8,228 bases of DNA, taken from DATKIY01 sp035543875 (GTDB lineage: Bacteria > Actinomycetota > Actinomycetes > JAHEKZ01). Positions 1 to 6,825 of this stretch are shown here, in pieces. Positions within the stretch are counted from its first letter, which is position 1. Each line of letters opens with the position of its first letter. The notes under the pieces were generated by a model, which saw only the letters and a list, made by a program, of their open reading frames with translations, was not told the DNA's origin and made no database searches. The translations under genes and the position numbers were made by a program. Where the stretch lies: contig DATKIY010000209.1 of assembly GCA_035543875.1 (NCBI GenBank), positions 1 through 8,228 of the forward strand, in the 5' to 3' direction.

Positions 1-24
1 GTGAAGGTCGACTAGCATCGATGG

Positions 25-3000
25 ATGGGGTCGTGCCCGTCCTGCGGTGAATCGAACAGTGCCTCGGCTCGGTTCTGCTCGCAGTGTGCGACACCGCTCG
101 ACACAGCTCCCGGTCATCGGGAACGAAGAGTCGTCTCCGTGTTGTTTTGCGACCTGGTCGACTCCACGGTTCTTGGCGAACGCTTGGATCCTGAGACCTT
201 GCGGCTGGTGCTCGGGCGTTTCTTTGATGCCGTCAGAAAGACTGTTGACCGCCATGGCGGGCAGGTAGAGAAGTACCTGGGCGACGCTGCTGTCGTCGTG
301 TTCGGAATCCCCACAGCGCATGAGGACGACGCCGTTCGCGCGGCACGGGCCGCGCTTGAGCTTCAAGCCACGATGTCCGAAGTTAATGCTGATCTGGCTG
401 AACTCGACGTGGTGCTGCAGGCACGCATTGGGATACAAAGCGGCGACGTATTGCTCGATCCGGCCAGTCCGCATGTCGGAACTATCGGTGGCGACATTTT
501 CAATACTGCAGCACGCCTCCAGACGGCCGCCGAACCCGGCGGCATCCTGGTCGGCTCCGCTACTTCAGAGCTGCTTGAAGGGTGGGCCGATCTACGCCCC
601 CTGCCGGCGATGGAACTAAAGGGGAAGAAGAAGCTGGAGAATGCATTCGTTCTGAACGCGGTCGCGCAAAAGCCGGGTAACCGCCGTTCAGTCCCCTTCG
701 TCGGCCGCGTTCGGCATCTGAATGCGCTACGCGTTGCTTTCGCTGAGAGTGTGGAGGACCGGGCGTCGGTGCTGGTGACTGTGCTCGGCGTTCCAGGCAT
801 CGGTAAGTCACGCGTTGTGGAGCGGCTCGGTACCGAGCTTGGCGGTCAAGCAACGGTGCTTGTCGGATTCACGCCCACCTACGGCGAAGATGTCGCCTAC
901 GCTCCCTTAATTGGGTTGGTACGAACGGCCGCCGCCGTGGATGGGACTGCGGATGTCCTGACAGGGTTGCGGGCCATCGTTGGTGACCGCCCTGATGCCG
1001 TCGCCGTTGTCGAACGGCTCACGTCGTTGATGGGTGGAGTCGGTCCAACAATCGGTGGTGACTTGGCCTGGGCGCTGCGGCGGTTGCTAGAAGCATTGTC
1101 CGACGAACGCCCGGTGGTTGTGATTGTCGAAGACATCCACTTCGGTGGCGATGCGTTGCTGGACCTGCTTGATCGAGTAGTTGCGTCGGTTCGGGGACCT
1201 GTCCTGGTTGTCTGCACGGCAAGGCCGGAGCTGTTGGAACAGCGACCGTCGTGGGGAGGCGGGAAACCTCGGTCGGTGTCGATAACGCTTGGTCCGCTTG
1301 CTGCTAGTGATTCTGACGAGTTGGCCGCGCACCTGCTCGTGGACACCGACGGCGAAACGCGGCGACGGCTGACCGCCGATTCCGAGGGGAATCCCCTGTA
1401 TTTGGAGCAGCTCGCCGCTCGGGTGTCCGAGCGAGGGCCGAACGATGGCCTACTCCAGGTTCCGCCCTCGTTGCGGGCACTGCTCGCCGCTCGACTCGAT
1501 CATCTGACCCCACTGGAGTCTCGAATCATGGACCTGGCGGCAGTCGAAGGGCGGCAGTTCCACACCGACACCATGGCGGTGTTGGACTCGGACCTGGATC
1601 GAGCGACGGTTTTGGAGGTTCTTGAGCACCTCGAGACGCGCAGCCTGGTGACTTTGGGCGGATCGGGCGTCTGGCAGTTCGCGCATGCACTGATCCACGA
1701 CGCGGCAACTCGTCGCACACCGAAAGAGGACCGAGCCGCACTGCATGTGCAACTTGCATCGCACCTGGCGCAAGCTGACTCCCCGATCGACGAAGTGATT
1801 GGGTCACATCTGGAACGGGCAGCCAAACTGCGTAGAGAACTCGGCGCAGGCGGCGCGGAAACGGCCGAGATGGAACGTCGGGCCGGTGAACGTTATGCGG
1901 CCGCGGGCGCGCGGGCCTACGGCAACCTGGATCTCACCGCAACTGCAGAGTTGTTGGGTCGAGCCGCTTCCCTACTGCCGCTCTCCAACTCGACGCGTTC
2001 TGTCTTCTTGCCTGACCTCGGAGTCTCGCTGATGGAAACCGGACGGATGGCAGATGCGGAACGTCTGCTCCGGTCTGCGTCCGAGAACGACAGCGACATC
2101 ACGGAGGTCCAGCGTGCCCGCATCGACCTTCAGCTGATCGCTTTGCGAGGGGTATACCTCGGTGAGACTGACAACGACGCTGAGCGGCTCCTCGGTGTGG
2201 CCATGGGAATTGTTAAGGCGTTGGAGCAAAGCGGCGACCAGACTGCACTGGCGGAGGGTTGGGTCGTCCTCGAGTACCTCCATTGGGCACTAGGGCAGAT
2301 CTCGGAAGGGGTCCGTTGCACGATCAAGGCGGTTCAGGCCGCACACGCCGCGCGACGGGTTCGTGAACAGATACAGGCTGGTGGCGATTTAGGTCGATAT
2401 CTTTCGAGCGGGTACTTGCCTGTCGATGAAGTCGAACGCGCACTCGGCACTTTTCGCTCCGAACACGGGCCGATCTGGCAACTTGCCGCAGCTGCTACCG
2501 CTGCCACCGTGTGCGCTTTTCGTGGGGATCGAGACGCGTTCGATCGGGCACGCCGAAAGTGGGCCGAGATTGCAGCCACACACGGCTTGGATTGGCCTGA
2601 GGCAGTGCAGCACTCGGCGATGGCTAAGGCGCAGTTCGAATTGGGTGACGCCGTGGGGGCTGAACGTTCGCTGCGAGCCACCGTCGAAACAATGCGCAGG
2701 TTGGGCGACCTGTGGGGTCAATCGGATGAGTGGTTGCTGCCTCGCGCCCTAGCCATGCAGGGACGTGACGACGAAGCGCTTGCGCTGATCACCAAATGGG
2801 AAGAACGTGAACGCCCAATTGTGCTCGACAAGGAGGCGCGCATCAACGAGCGGTTCGTCACGGCCCTTGGCCGACAGCTTCGGGGCAGGCTAGACCAAGC
2901 CGAGACGGCTTCCAGGCAGGCTGTCGACCTAGCCGCGCCCACCGATCTCGCCATCCTTCACACGATGGCCCTGGAACAACTCAGCGACATCGTGGACGCT

Positions 3001-3108
3001 GCGAACCGTGCAGACGAAGCACGAGTTTTGCGTCAATCGGCGTTAGAAATTCATAAACGCCAAGGCAATCTAGCTGGCGCTGCCCGCGTAAGCGCTCTTC
3101 TTAATTGA
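25..3108 (+). CDS. Zinc-ribbon / class III nucleotide cyclase / AAA ATPase / helical-repeat signalling protein
   Basis: Probable cytoplasmic adenylate cyclase making cAMP from ATP. Residues 4-21 form a CxxC...CxxC zinc ribbon (C4, C7, C18, C21). The cyclase domain spans about 34-210. It has metal-binding aspartates D43 (FCDLVDST) and D87 (EKYLGDA), base-recognising K83 and T153, and transition-state N160 and R164 (NTAARL), so all six expected catalytic positions are filled. The K/T pair is the class IIIb (soluble adenylate cyclase) pattern. A P-loop ATPase follows: Walker A GVPGIGKS at 255-262, Walker B VVIVEDIH at 365-372, and a TARPE motif near 398. From about 600 to 1027 the chain is alpha-helical and TPR-like. 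No membrane segment or C-terminal LuxR helix-turn-helix is seen. The start is firm: an in-frame stop lies at 13-15 and this is the first ATG. No good Shine-Dalgarno is visible. The signal sensed by the ATPase/TPR part is unknown. Confidence 0.95.
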   Translation: MGSCPSCGESNSASARFCSQCATPLDTAPGHRERRVVSVLFCDLVDSTVLGERLDPETLRLVLGRFFDAVRKTVDRHGGQVEKYLGDAAVVVFGIPTAHEDDAVRAARAALELQATMSEVNADLAELDVVLQARIGIQSGDVLLDPASPHVGTIGGDIFNTAARLQTAAEPGGILVGSATSELLEGWADLRPLPAMELKGKKKLENAFVLNAVAQKPGNRRSVPFVGRVRHLNALRVAFAESVEDRASVLVTVLGVPGIGKSRVVERLGTELGGQATVLVGFTPTYGEDVAYAPLIGLVRTAAAVDGTADVLTGLRAIVGDRPDAVAVVERLTSLMGGVGPTIGGDLAWALRRLLEALSDERPVVVIVEDIHFGGDALLDLLDRVVASVRGPVLVVCTARPELLEQRPSWGGGKPRSVSITLGPLAASDSDELAAHLLVDTDGETRRRLTADSEGNPLYLEQLAARVSERGPNDGLLQVPPSLRALLAARLDHLTPLESRIMDLAAVEGRQFHTDTMAVLDSDLDRATVLEVLEHLETRSLVTLGGSGVWQFAHALIHDAATRRTPKEDRAALHVQLASHLAQADSPIDEVIGSHLERAAKLRRELGAGGAETAEMERRAGERYAAAGARAYGNLDLTATAELLGRAASLLPLSNSTRSVFLPDLGVSLMETGRMADAERLLRSASENDSDITEVQRARIDLQLIALRGVYLGETDNDAERLLGVAMGIVKALEQSGDQTALAEGWVVLEYLHWALGQISEGVRCTIKAVQAAHAARRVREQIQAGGDLGRYLSSGYLPVDEVERALGTFRSEHGPIWQLAAAATAATVCAFRGDRDAFDRARRKWAEIAATHGLDWPEAVQHSAMAKAQFELGDAVGAERSLRATVETMRRLGDLWGQSDEWLLPRALAMQGRDDEALALITKWEERERPIVLDKEARINERFVTALGRQLRGRLDQAETASRQAVDLAAPTDLAILHTMALEQLSDIVDAANRADEARVLRQSALEIHKRQGNLAGAARVSALLN

Positions 3109-3134
3109 GTTGGATCGACTGGCATCATCGGTGA

Positions 3135-3950
3135 GTGATGTCGCCACCCGATCTGTCGGTACTTGGCGCCTTCGGCATCGCTGACACCGTTCCCACGCCC
3201 TTGGCCGGTGGCCAAGGAACAACCTGGCTTGCTGGTGGCGTGGTGCTTAAACCAATCTCAGGCCTCGAAGAGGCTGAGTGGGTAGCGTCAGTTCTGCACG
3301 AGCTGCCCGAATCCGGCTATCGGGTCAGCCGCCCAATCCGCTCGAACGCGGGAGCTTGGACGACCTCCGGCTGGTCAGCTTGGAGTTGGGTTTCTGGCTC
3401 GCACGACTTAACGAGAGGTTGGAAAGACGTTCTGGCAGCAGGGCGTTCGTTCCATCTCGCCCTTGGCGACCTCACGCGACCAGCATTTTTGGACCAGCGC
3501 AATGACCCGTGGTCGTTGGGCGATCGCGCAGCTTGGGGGACGCCAACGCCCACCGTGACCCATCAGGAGTTCCGGCCGATCGTTGAAGTGCTAGCGGCAC
3601 TTCGAACTCCTTGCGAGCAGCGTGGGCAGATCGTCCATGGTGACCTGGCCGGGAATGTTCTGTTCGACGATCCGCGACCACCGGCGATTATCGACTTCGT
3701 GCCTTACTGGCGTCCCGCAGCGTTTGCAGATGCCATCGTCGTGGCTGACGCAATTCTCTGGCACGGGGCCGGTCCCGGACTGGTCGACTGCCTTGGAGGC
3801 GAAGCCCGATCGATGCTCGCTCGCGCGGCGATCTATCGACTCGTTACCTCCGACCTGGCCGCTGCCCGGCACGAGCACGATCGCTCCGACTACCTGGCGC
3901 AGGAGGTCAATGCGCAAAGCCGTCTGTTGTCGGTCGTGGAGGCGATGTGA
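3135..3950 (+). CDS. APH-like kinase-fold protein (TIGR02569-like, function unknown)
   Basis: Protein with the aminoglycoside-phosphotransferase/protein-kinase fold. A glycine-containing loop (AGGQGT, 24-29) and a candidate ATP-binding lysine K39 (VVLKP) sit at the N terminus. The catalytic loop is HGDLAGNVLF (168-177), with D170 and N174. The metal-binding DFG-like aspartate is D187 (IIDF), followed by YWRP. These residues suggest an active phosphotransferase, but the substrate cannot be read from the sequence. Length (271) and the HGDLAGNVLF...DFVPYWRP pattern resemble the uncharacterised actinobacterial family I recall as TIGR02569; this is from memory and not searched. GTG 3135 or ATG 3138 are the only starts, because an in-frame stop lies at 3132-3134. 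No clear ribosome binding site is seen. It begins 26 bases after the cyclase gene in the same direction, so co-transcription is plausible. It need not confer drug resistance. Confidence 0.88.
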   Translation: MMSPPDLSVLGAFGIADTVPTPLAGGQGTTWLAGGVVLKPISGLEEAEWVASVLHELPESGYRVSRPIRSNAGAWTTSGWSAWSWVSGSHDLTRGWKDVLAAGRSFHLALGDLTRPAFLDQRNDPWSLGDRAAWGTPTPTVTHQEFRPIVEVLAALRTPCEQRGQIVHGDLAGNVLFDDPRPPAIIDFVPYWRPAAFADAIVVADAILWHGAGPGLVDCLGGEARSMLARAAIYRLVTSDLAAARHEHDRSDYLAQEVNAQSRLLSVVEAM

Positions 3951-3968
3951 CGACTCGTGCGTCGTCAC
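3947..3968 (+). terminator. Perfect hairpin overlapping the stop of the APH-like gene
   Basis: GTGACGAC (3947-3954) pairs exactly with GTCGTCAC (3961-3968) across a 6-base loop, giving an 8-bp G/C-rich stem that includes the TGA stop codon. It lies between a likely two-gene unit and the separately expressed RTX gene, where a terminator is expected. The downstream bases are C/T/G-mixed rather than a T-run, so it is not a classical intrinsic terminator. Actinobacterial terminators often lack a strong U-tract. It could instead be a 3'-end stabiliser. Confidence 0.45.
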
Positions 3969-4028
3969 CCGCCTGGTTGCTTGACCTCGCAATGAAATCT
4001 GACAAAGTGTCTTGACGTCCAGATACCG

Positions 4029-6017
4029 ATGCACGGAAGGCCAGCCACCACACCCATGCGCAGACACCTTGATCATTTCCTGACGGTCAGTTTTACCGTC
4101 CTCGCGGTTGGCGTAGCTACCGTCTCGGTCGGAACCCCCGCCGCATCAGCCGCCGACAGCGAGCTGTGCTGGAACACGCCAGCGACCATCGTCGGCACTG
4201 AGGGCGATGACGTCATCGACGGGACGAGCGGAAACGATGTCGTCGTTGGCTTGGGTGGCAACGATGTGATCAACGGATTCGGCGGTGAAGACTTTCTTTG
4301 CGGCGGCGAGGGCTCTGATCAACTCGTCGGTGGTGACGACGATGACTACCTGAACACTGGGGCCAACGCCACGCTCCCTTCCGGATATCCCGTCCCAGAA
4401 GACATGTGGGGTGGAGCTGGCGATGACGACCTCCGTGGCGGCCCGATGGGCTTTGACCGCGTTCACTACGAGGATGTCCCCAACCCTGTTGTCGTCGATC
4501 TCGGGTACTCGGGCTACCTCGGAAATGCGACCGGCGAGGGCAAAGACCACCTGTACAACATCAATGTGGTCTATGGCACGGACTACAACGACTTCCTGAC
4601 CGGAATCGACAAAGCAGACCCGGACCATAGCGACGAGGCAACTGCCTTCTTTCCGATCGATCGCCTATACGGCCTTGGTGGCGACGACCATCTGTCGGGG
4701 CTGGCAGGTCGCGACGAGCTGATCGGCGGCGACGGTGACGACTGGGTCGAGGGCGGCGATGACCGTGACGGAATCCACGGTGGGCCAGGCGCAGATACGC
4801 TGCTAGGCGGCGCGGGTCCAGACTTCATTGACGGTGACGCTGGTAATGACGCGGTTGCTGGAAACGAAGACGCCGACTCGCTTGACGGTGGTGTCGGAGA
4901 CGACACGGTGCTTGGGGGTGGACAGTGGGACTCACTGTCAGATCCTTCAGGTGTCGACGTCGCAGACGGTGGAGCGGACAGCGACGACTGCACGCTGAGC
5001 TTCGAAACGGCCATCAGTTGTGACACGTCGTTCGACGATGGGAACCCGCCGCAAGCAACAAGAATCACCGGCGCACAAGCACCATCGAACGCTGTGACGA
5101 GTGCAGCCCTGGCACGCCGGTTGCCGGTATTGAACACCACTGACGCCGCACGTACCGATGCCACGGAACGTTGCCAAGGTGTGCGCGCGACGATTGTTGG
5201 AACTAACAACGGCGAAATCATCGAAGGCACCAAGCGTCGTGACGTCATCGTGGCGGGGAAGGGCCCCGATCTCATCAAGGGAATGGGCGGCGACGATCTC
5301 ATCTGTGGTGAGAAAGGCGGCGATCTCATTTACGGGGGAGACGGAGACGACGATCTCTTCGGCGGCACTGACGGTTACAACCCAGGGGCAGAAGACGACG
5401 ATCCGGACGAGTTCTGGGGTGGGGCCGGCAACGACAGCTTCGACGTTGGAGAACAGAGCAGCTATCTCGACCCGGTTCACTACAACGACGCTACGCAAGC
5501 CATCGAAGTGAAAAACGATGTCGCGCTTGGCCAAGGGCGAGACCAATTGGTCAACGTGTCCCTTGTCGTCGGAAGTGAGTTTGACGACGTCATGAGCGGC
5601 GGTGACGAATTCCGCTGGTTCATTGGTGGCGGCGGTGACGACACGCTGCGCGGCGGTGCGAGCCGAGACGTGCTAGAAGGCGGCGAGGGCAACGACGTGC
5701 TGGCCGGGGCTGGTGGGAACGACTCGCTTGAGGGCCAAGGCGGGGACGACGAGGTCTCGGCTGGAGATGGCGCCGACTACATCGAGGTCGACGCTGGGTC
5801 AGACCACGTCACGGGTGGGTTTGGCGACGATGCCATGGTCGTGTTCGCTGGTGACAGCCTGCTCGAGGGCGGACCGGGGGACGACTCCTTCTTCGGAGGA
5901 TCCGGCCAGGACACCGTGATCGGCGGTCCCCAGCTGGCTGGCGATGTCTGCTACCAGTTCCTTGAGGCCACCTCGGGATGCGAGTTCCAGCGGTTCTCGA
6001 GGTATCACCAGCTCTAG
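4029..6017 (+). CDS. Secreted RTX-type calcium-binding repeat protein, duplicated
   Basis: Predicted exported protein with many GGxGxDxLxG-type (hemolysin-type) calcium-binding nonapeptides, which in this family bind Ca2+ and fold as parallel beta-rolls. The N terminus is a Sec signal peptide: MRRH, a hydrophobic core at about 18-36, then a likely cut after ASA (39-41). The mature chain is two homologous halves (about 45-332 and 380-652) joined by a Pro/Ala/Thr-rich linker (333-379). Each half has an RTX run, a non-RTX insert with VHY...D and a later D-x-L-x-N, then another RTX run. All eight cysteines sit at matched places: C47/C91/C321/C331 and C382/C426/C641/C651. No protease, lipase or other catalytic domain, LPXTG or membrane anchor is seen. 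ATG 4056 (residue 10) gives a more typical signal peptide and has GGAAGG 15 bases upstream, so the true start may be there. The target is unknown. Confidence 0.93.
   Translation: MHGRPATTPMRRHLDHFLTVSFTVLAVGVATVSVGTPAASAADSELCWNTPATIVGTEGDDVIDGTSGNDVVVGLGGNDVINGFGGEDFLCGGEGSDQLVGGDDDDYLNTGANATLPSGYPVPEDMWGGAGDDDLRGGPMGFDRVHYEDVPNPVVVDLGYSGYLGNATGEGKDHLYNINVVYGTDYNDFLTGIDKADPDHSDEATAFFPIDRLYGLGGDDHLSGLAGRDELIGGDGDDWVEGGDDRDGIHGGPGADTLLGGAGPDFIDGDAGNDAVAGNEDADSLDGGVGDDTVLGGGQWDSLSDPSGVDVADGGADSDDCTLSFETAISCDTSFDDGNPPQATRITGAQAPSNAVTSAALARRLPVLNTTDAARTDATERCQGVRATIVGTNNGEIIEGTKRRDVIVAGKGPDLIKGMGGDDLICGEKGGDLIYGGDGDDDLFGGTDGYNPGAEDDDPDEFWGGAGNDSFDVGEQSSYLDPVHYNDATQAIEVKNDVALGQGRDQLVNVSLVVGSEFDDVMSGGDEFRWFIGGGGDDTLRGGASRDVLEGGEGNDVLAGAGGNDSLEGQGGDDEVSAGDGADYIEVDAGSDHVTGGFGDDAMVVFAGDSLLEGGPGDDSFFGGSGQDTVIGGPQLAGDVCYQFLEATSGCEFQRFSRYHQL
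4161..5984 (+). repeat. Internal tandem duplication within the RTX gene (protein-level)
   Basis: The segment coding residues 45-332 (4161-5024) is repeated as residues 380-652 (5166-5984). Matching landmarks in order are: a Cys followed by ATIVGT; a second Cys exactly 44 residues after the first in both halves; WGGAG; VHY; D-x-L-x-N; and a terminal Cys pair exactly 10 residues apart in both halves. The halves differ in length by about 15 residues between these anchors and have diverged strongly, so this is an old duplication rather than a recent copy. Confidence 0.85.
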
Positions 6018-6044
6018 GGCGGGCAAGCAGGTCGAATTGGGCAA

Positions 6045-6076
6045 ACTAGACACATCTAGTCCTAAAGAACTAGGCT
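6045..6076 (+). promoter_or_regulatory. Palindrome overlapping a candidate promoter
   Basis: ACTAGA-CACA-TCTAGT (6045-6060) is a perfect 6-bp inverted repeat, and a third copy of the core, ACTAG, follows at 6069-6073. The same stretch can be read as a promoter: TAGACA (6047-6052, one mismatch to TTGACA), an 18-base spacer, then TAGGCT (6071-6076, fitting the actinobacterial TANNNT -10). A palindrome spanning the -35 element would suit a repressor site. It could drive the small frame at 6092 and the NUDIX gene. This is motif reading only. Confidence 0.3.
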
Positions 6077-6091
6077 GTGTGAACCGAAGTA

Positions 6092-6313
6092 ATGGTTAGA
6101 CCCTTCCCAGGTCATGATCCCTTCCCAGATCAGGACGAGGCAATGGACTGGCAGCGATTCGATTGGCCGGCAGCTTTTGGAGAGCCGGATCCGGCGTGGT
6201 TCGGATACCTACTCGATCGCGGTTGGACCGTAAGCCCTGTTCCCACAGTCGCTCGCGTGGGAACTCGCAGTTATCTGCGCTATCTCGGCTGGCGGGCTCG
6301 GTCGGCGGCTTAA
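6092..6313 (+). CDS. Doubtful small protein, unrecognised
   Basis: Open frame of 73 codons that I cannot assign to a family. The product is rich in tryptophan and acidic residues (DWQRFDWP near 19-26, DPAWFGYL near 33-40), then turns basic (RYLGWRARS near the end). No signal peptide or membrane segment is seen. ATG 6092 has no ribosome binding site and lies only about 15 bases after the candidate -10. A second ATG at 6143 has AGGA at 6132-6135, 7 bases upstream, and would give 56 residues. Third-position G+C is 41 of 73 codons (about 56%), no higher than the surroundings, so coding bias gives no support. It could be a genuine small protein, a gene remnant or a chance frame. Confidence 0.3.
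   Translation: MVRPFPGHDPFPDQDEAMDWQRFDWPAAFGEPDPAWFGYLLDRGWTVSPVPTVARVGTRSYLRYLGWRARSAA
6101..6136 (+). repeat. 18-bp imperfect tandem direct repeat
   Basis: Two adjacent 18-base units (6101-6118 and 6119-6136) both begin CCCTTCCCAG and match at 15 of 18 positions. The unit is six codons long, so in the small frame it reads PFPGHD then PFPDQD without shifting frame. It lies just downstream of the candidate promoter and ahead of the AGGA-preceded ATG at 6143. Confidence 0.6.
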
Positions 6314-6381
6314 AGCCCCGACCGGGTTCGCCCCCGGGAGGCAGTGATCCAGTTACGCGACAACTCTGAGAACATTCGCTC

Positions 6382-6825
6382 ATGGGCCGAGCAGTCCAAG
6401 ATGTGCAGCGCGTTGCCGCATACGGTGTTGTGCAACGCGAGCAGCTGCTATTGCTTGTGAGGTTGACCGACATCACTCCGTCGCCGGGGTCGTGGTCGTT
6501 GCCTGGTGGTGGCATTGACCACGGCGAACACCCGGCGCAGGCGGTGACACGTGAGCTCTATGAGGAAACTGGGCTGCGCGGACGCGTCGTCGAGCTGCTT
6601 GATGTCGATTCACACACGCGTGAGAGCTTGATCGATCAGGAAATGTTGGAGCGCTACCACGCTGTGCGCATTCTGTATCGGCTCGAAGTGGAGTCAGACG
6701 GACCACTTCGTGTCATCGATGTAGACGGCAGTAGTGATGCGCCGACCTGGCATGACATCTCCGACCTTGACGCGCTGCGACTTACTCCGATTGCAGAGTT
6801 GGCTCGTCCGTATCTGCAGTTGTAG
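6382..6825 (+). CDS. NUDIX hydrolase
   Basis: Cytoplasmic pyrophosphohydrolase of the MutT/NUDIX fold, cleaving a nucleoside diphosphate linked to some other moiety (X). The NUDIX box is complete at residues 43-65: G43, E49, then RELYEETGL at 57-65, matching GX5EX7REUXEEXGU. Catalytic or metal-binding E58, E61 and E62 are all present, so activity is expected. SLPGGG just before the box is also typical. Length (147) suits a single-domain member with no extra substrate module, so the substrate cannot be named; house-cleaning of modified nucleotides is one possibility. ATG 6382 is the only plausible start because an in-frame TGA lies at 6367-6369; only a weak GAGAA precedes it. Its last 44 bases overlap the tail of the convergent small membrane protein gene. 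Confidence 0.94.
   Translation: MGRAVQDVQRVAAYGVVQREQLLLLVRLTDITPSPGSWSLPGGGIDHGEHPAQAVTRELYEETGLRGRVVELLDVDSHTRESLIDQEMLERYHAVRILYRLEVESDGPLRVIDVDGSSDAPTWHDISDLDALRLTPIAELARPYLQL

Larger units (their letters stand above)
6018..6381. other. Intergenic stretch between the RTX and NUDIX genes
   Basis: This 364-base stretch has no confidently coding gene. It contains an A+T-rich palindromic cluster (6045-6076), an imperfect 18-bp tandem repeat (6101-6136) and one small open frame (6092-6313), each listed separately. Bases 6314-6381 hold only a weak 5-bp C/G hairpin (6322-6337) and the leader of the NUDIX gene. No tRNA, riboswitch or clear terminator for the RTX gene is visible. Confidence 0.6.

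Noticed and set aside
1..15. GTGAAGGTCGACTAG, possible last codons of an upstream gene ending 9 bases before the cyclase start
   Set aside because: Four codons and a stop are too little to support a gene; any frame ending in a stop would look the same.
363..800. 145-codon minus-strand frame antisense to the cyclase domain
   Set aside because: The plus-strand frame is an intact conserved domain here; the antisense product is Ser/Arg/Pro-rich with no recognisable motif.
8..3126. Near-identical 12-mers TCGACTAGCATC (8-19) and TCGACTGGCATC (3115-3126) just upstream of the first two genes
   Set aside because: One mismatch in 12 bases and different spacing to the start codons; chance cannot be excluded and no known motif matches.
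3947..3968. GTGA...TCAC arms as a CRP/GlxR (cAMP receptor) site near a cyclase gene
   Set aside because: The consensus is TGTGA-N6-TCACA; here the half-sites are separated by 14 bases, so hairpin is the better reading.
3981..4028. TTGACC, TGACAA and TTGACG as -35 boxes for the RTX gene
   Set aside because: None has a convincing -10 box at 16-18 bases; the best, a GATACC-like box, lies too close to ATG 4029. A promoter is expected here but cannot be placed.
4583..5329. 248-codon minus-strand open frame inside the RTX gene, and a 199-codon one at 4947-5546
   Set aside because: These are antisense shadows of repetitive Gly/Asp codons; the products are Ser/Pro-rich low-complexity with no domain.
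4161..5984. Gly/Asp-rich nucleotide repeats considered as a CRISPR-like or satellite array
   Set aside because: Repeats vary at codon level, lack constant spacers and are fully explained by RTX protein repeats in frame.
6315..6345. GGTTCG-containing C/G-rich stretch resembling a tRNA T-loop or a terminator
   Set aside because: No acceptor, D or anticodon arms can be folded, the hairpin stem is only 5 bp, and no T-run follows.
6096..6515. 139-codon minus-strand frame crossing the intergenic region and NUDIX start
   Set aside because: It overlaps the conserved NUDIX gene antisense and its product has no recognisable domain.
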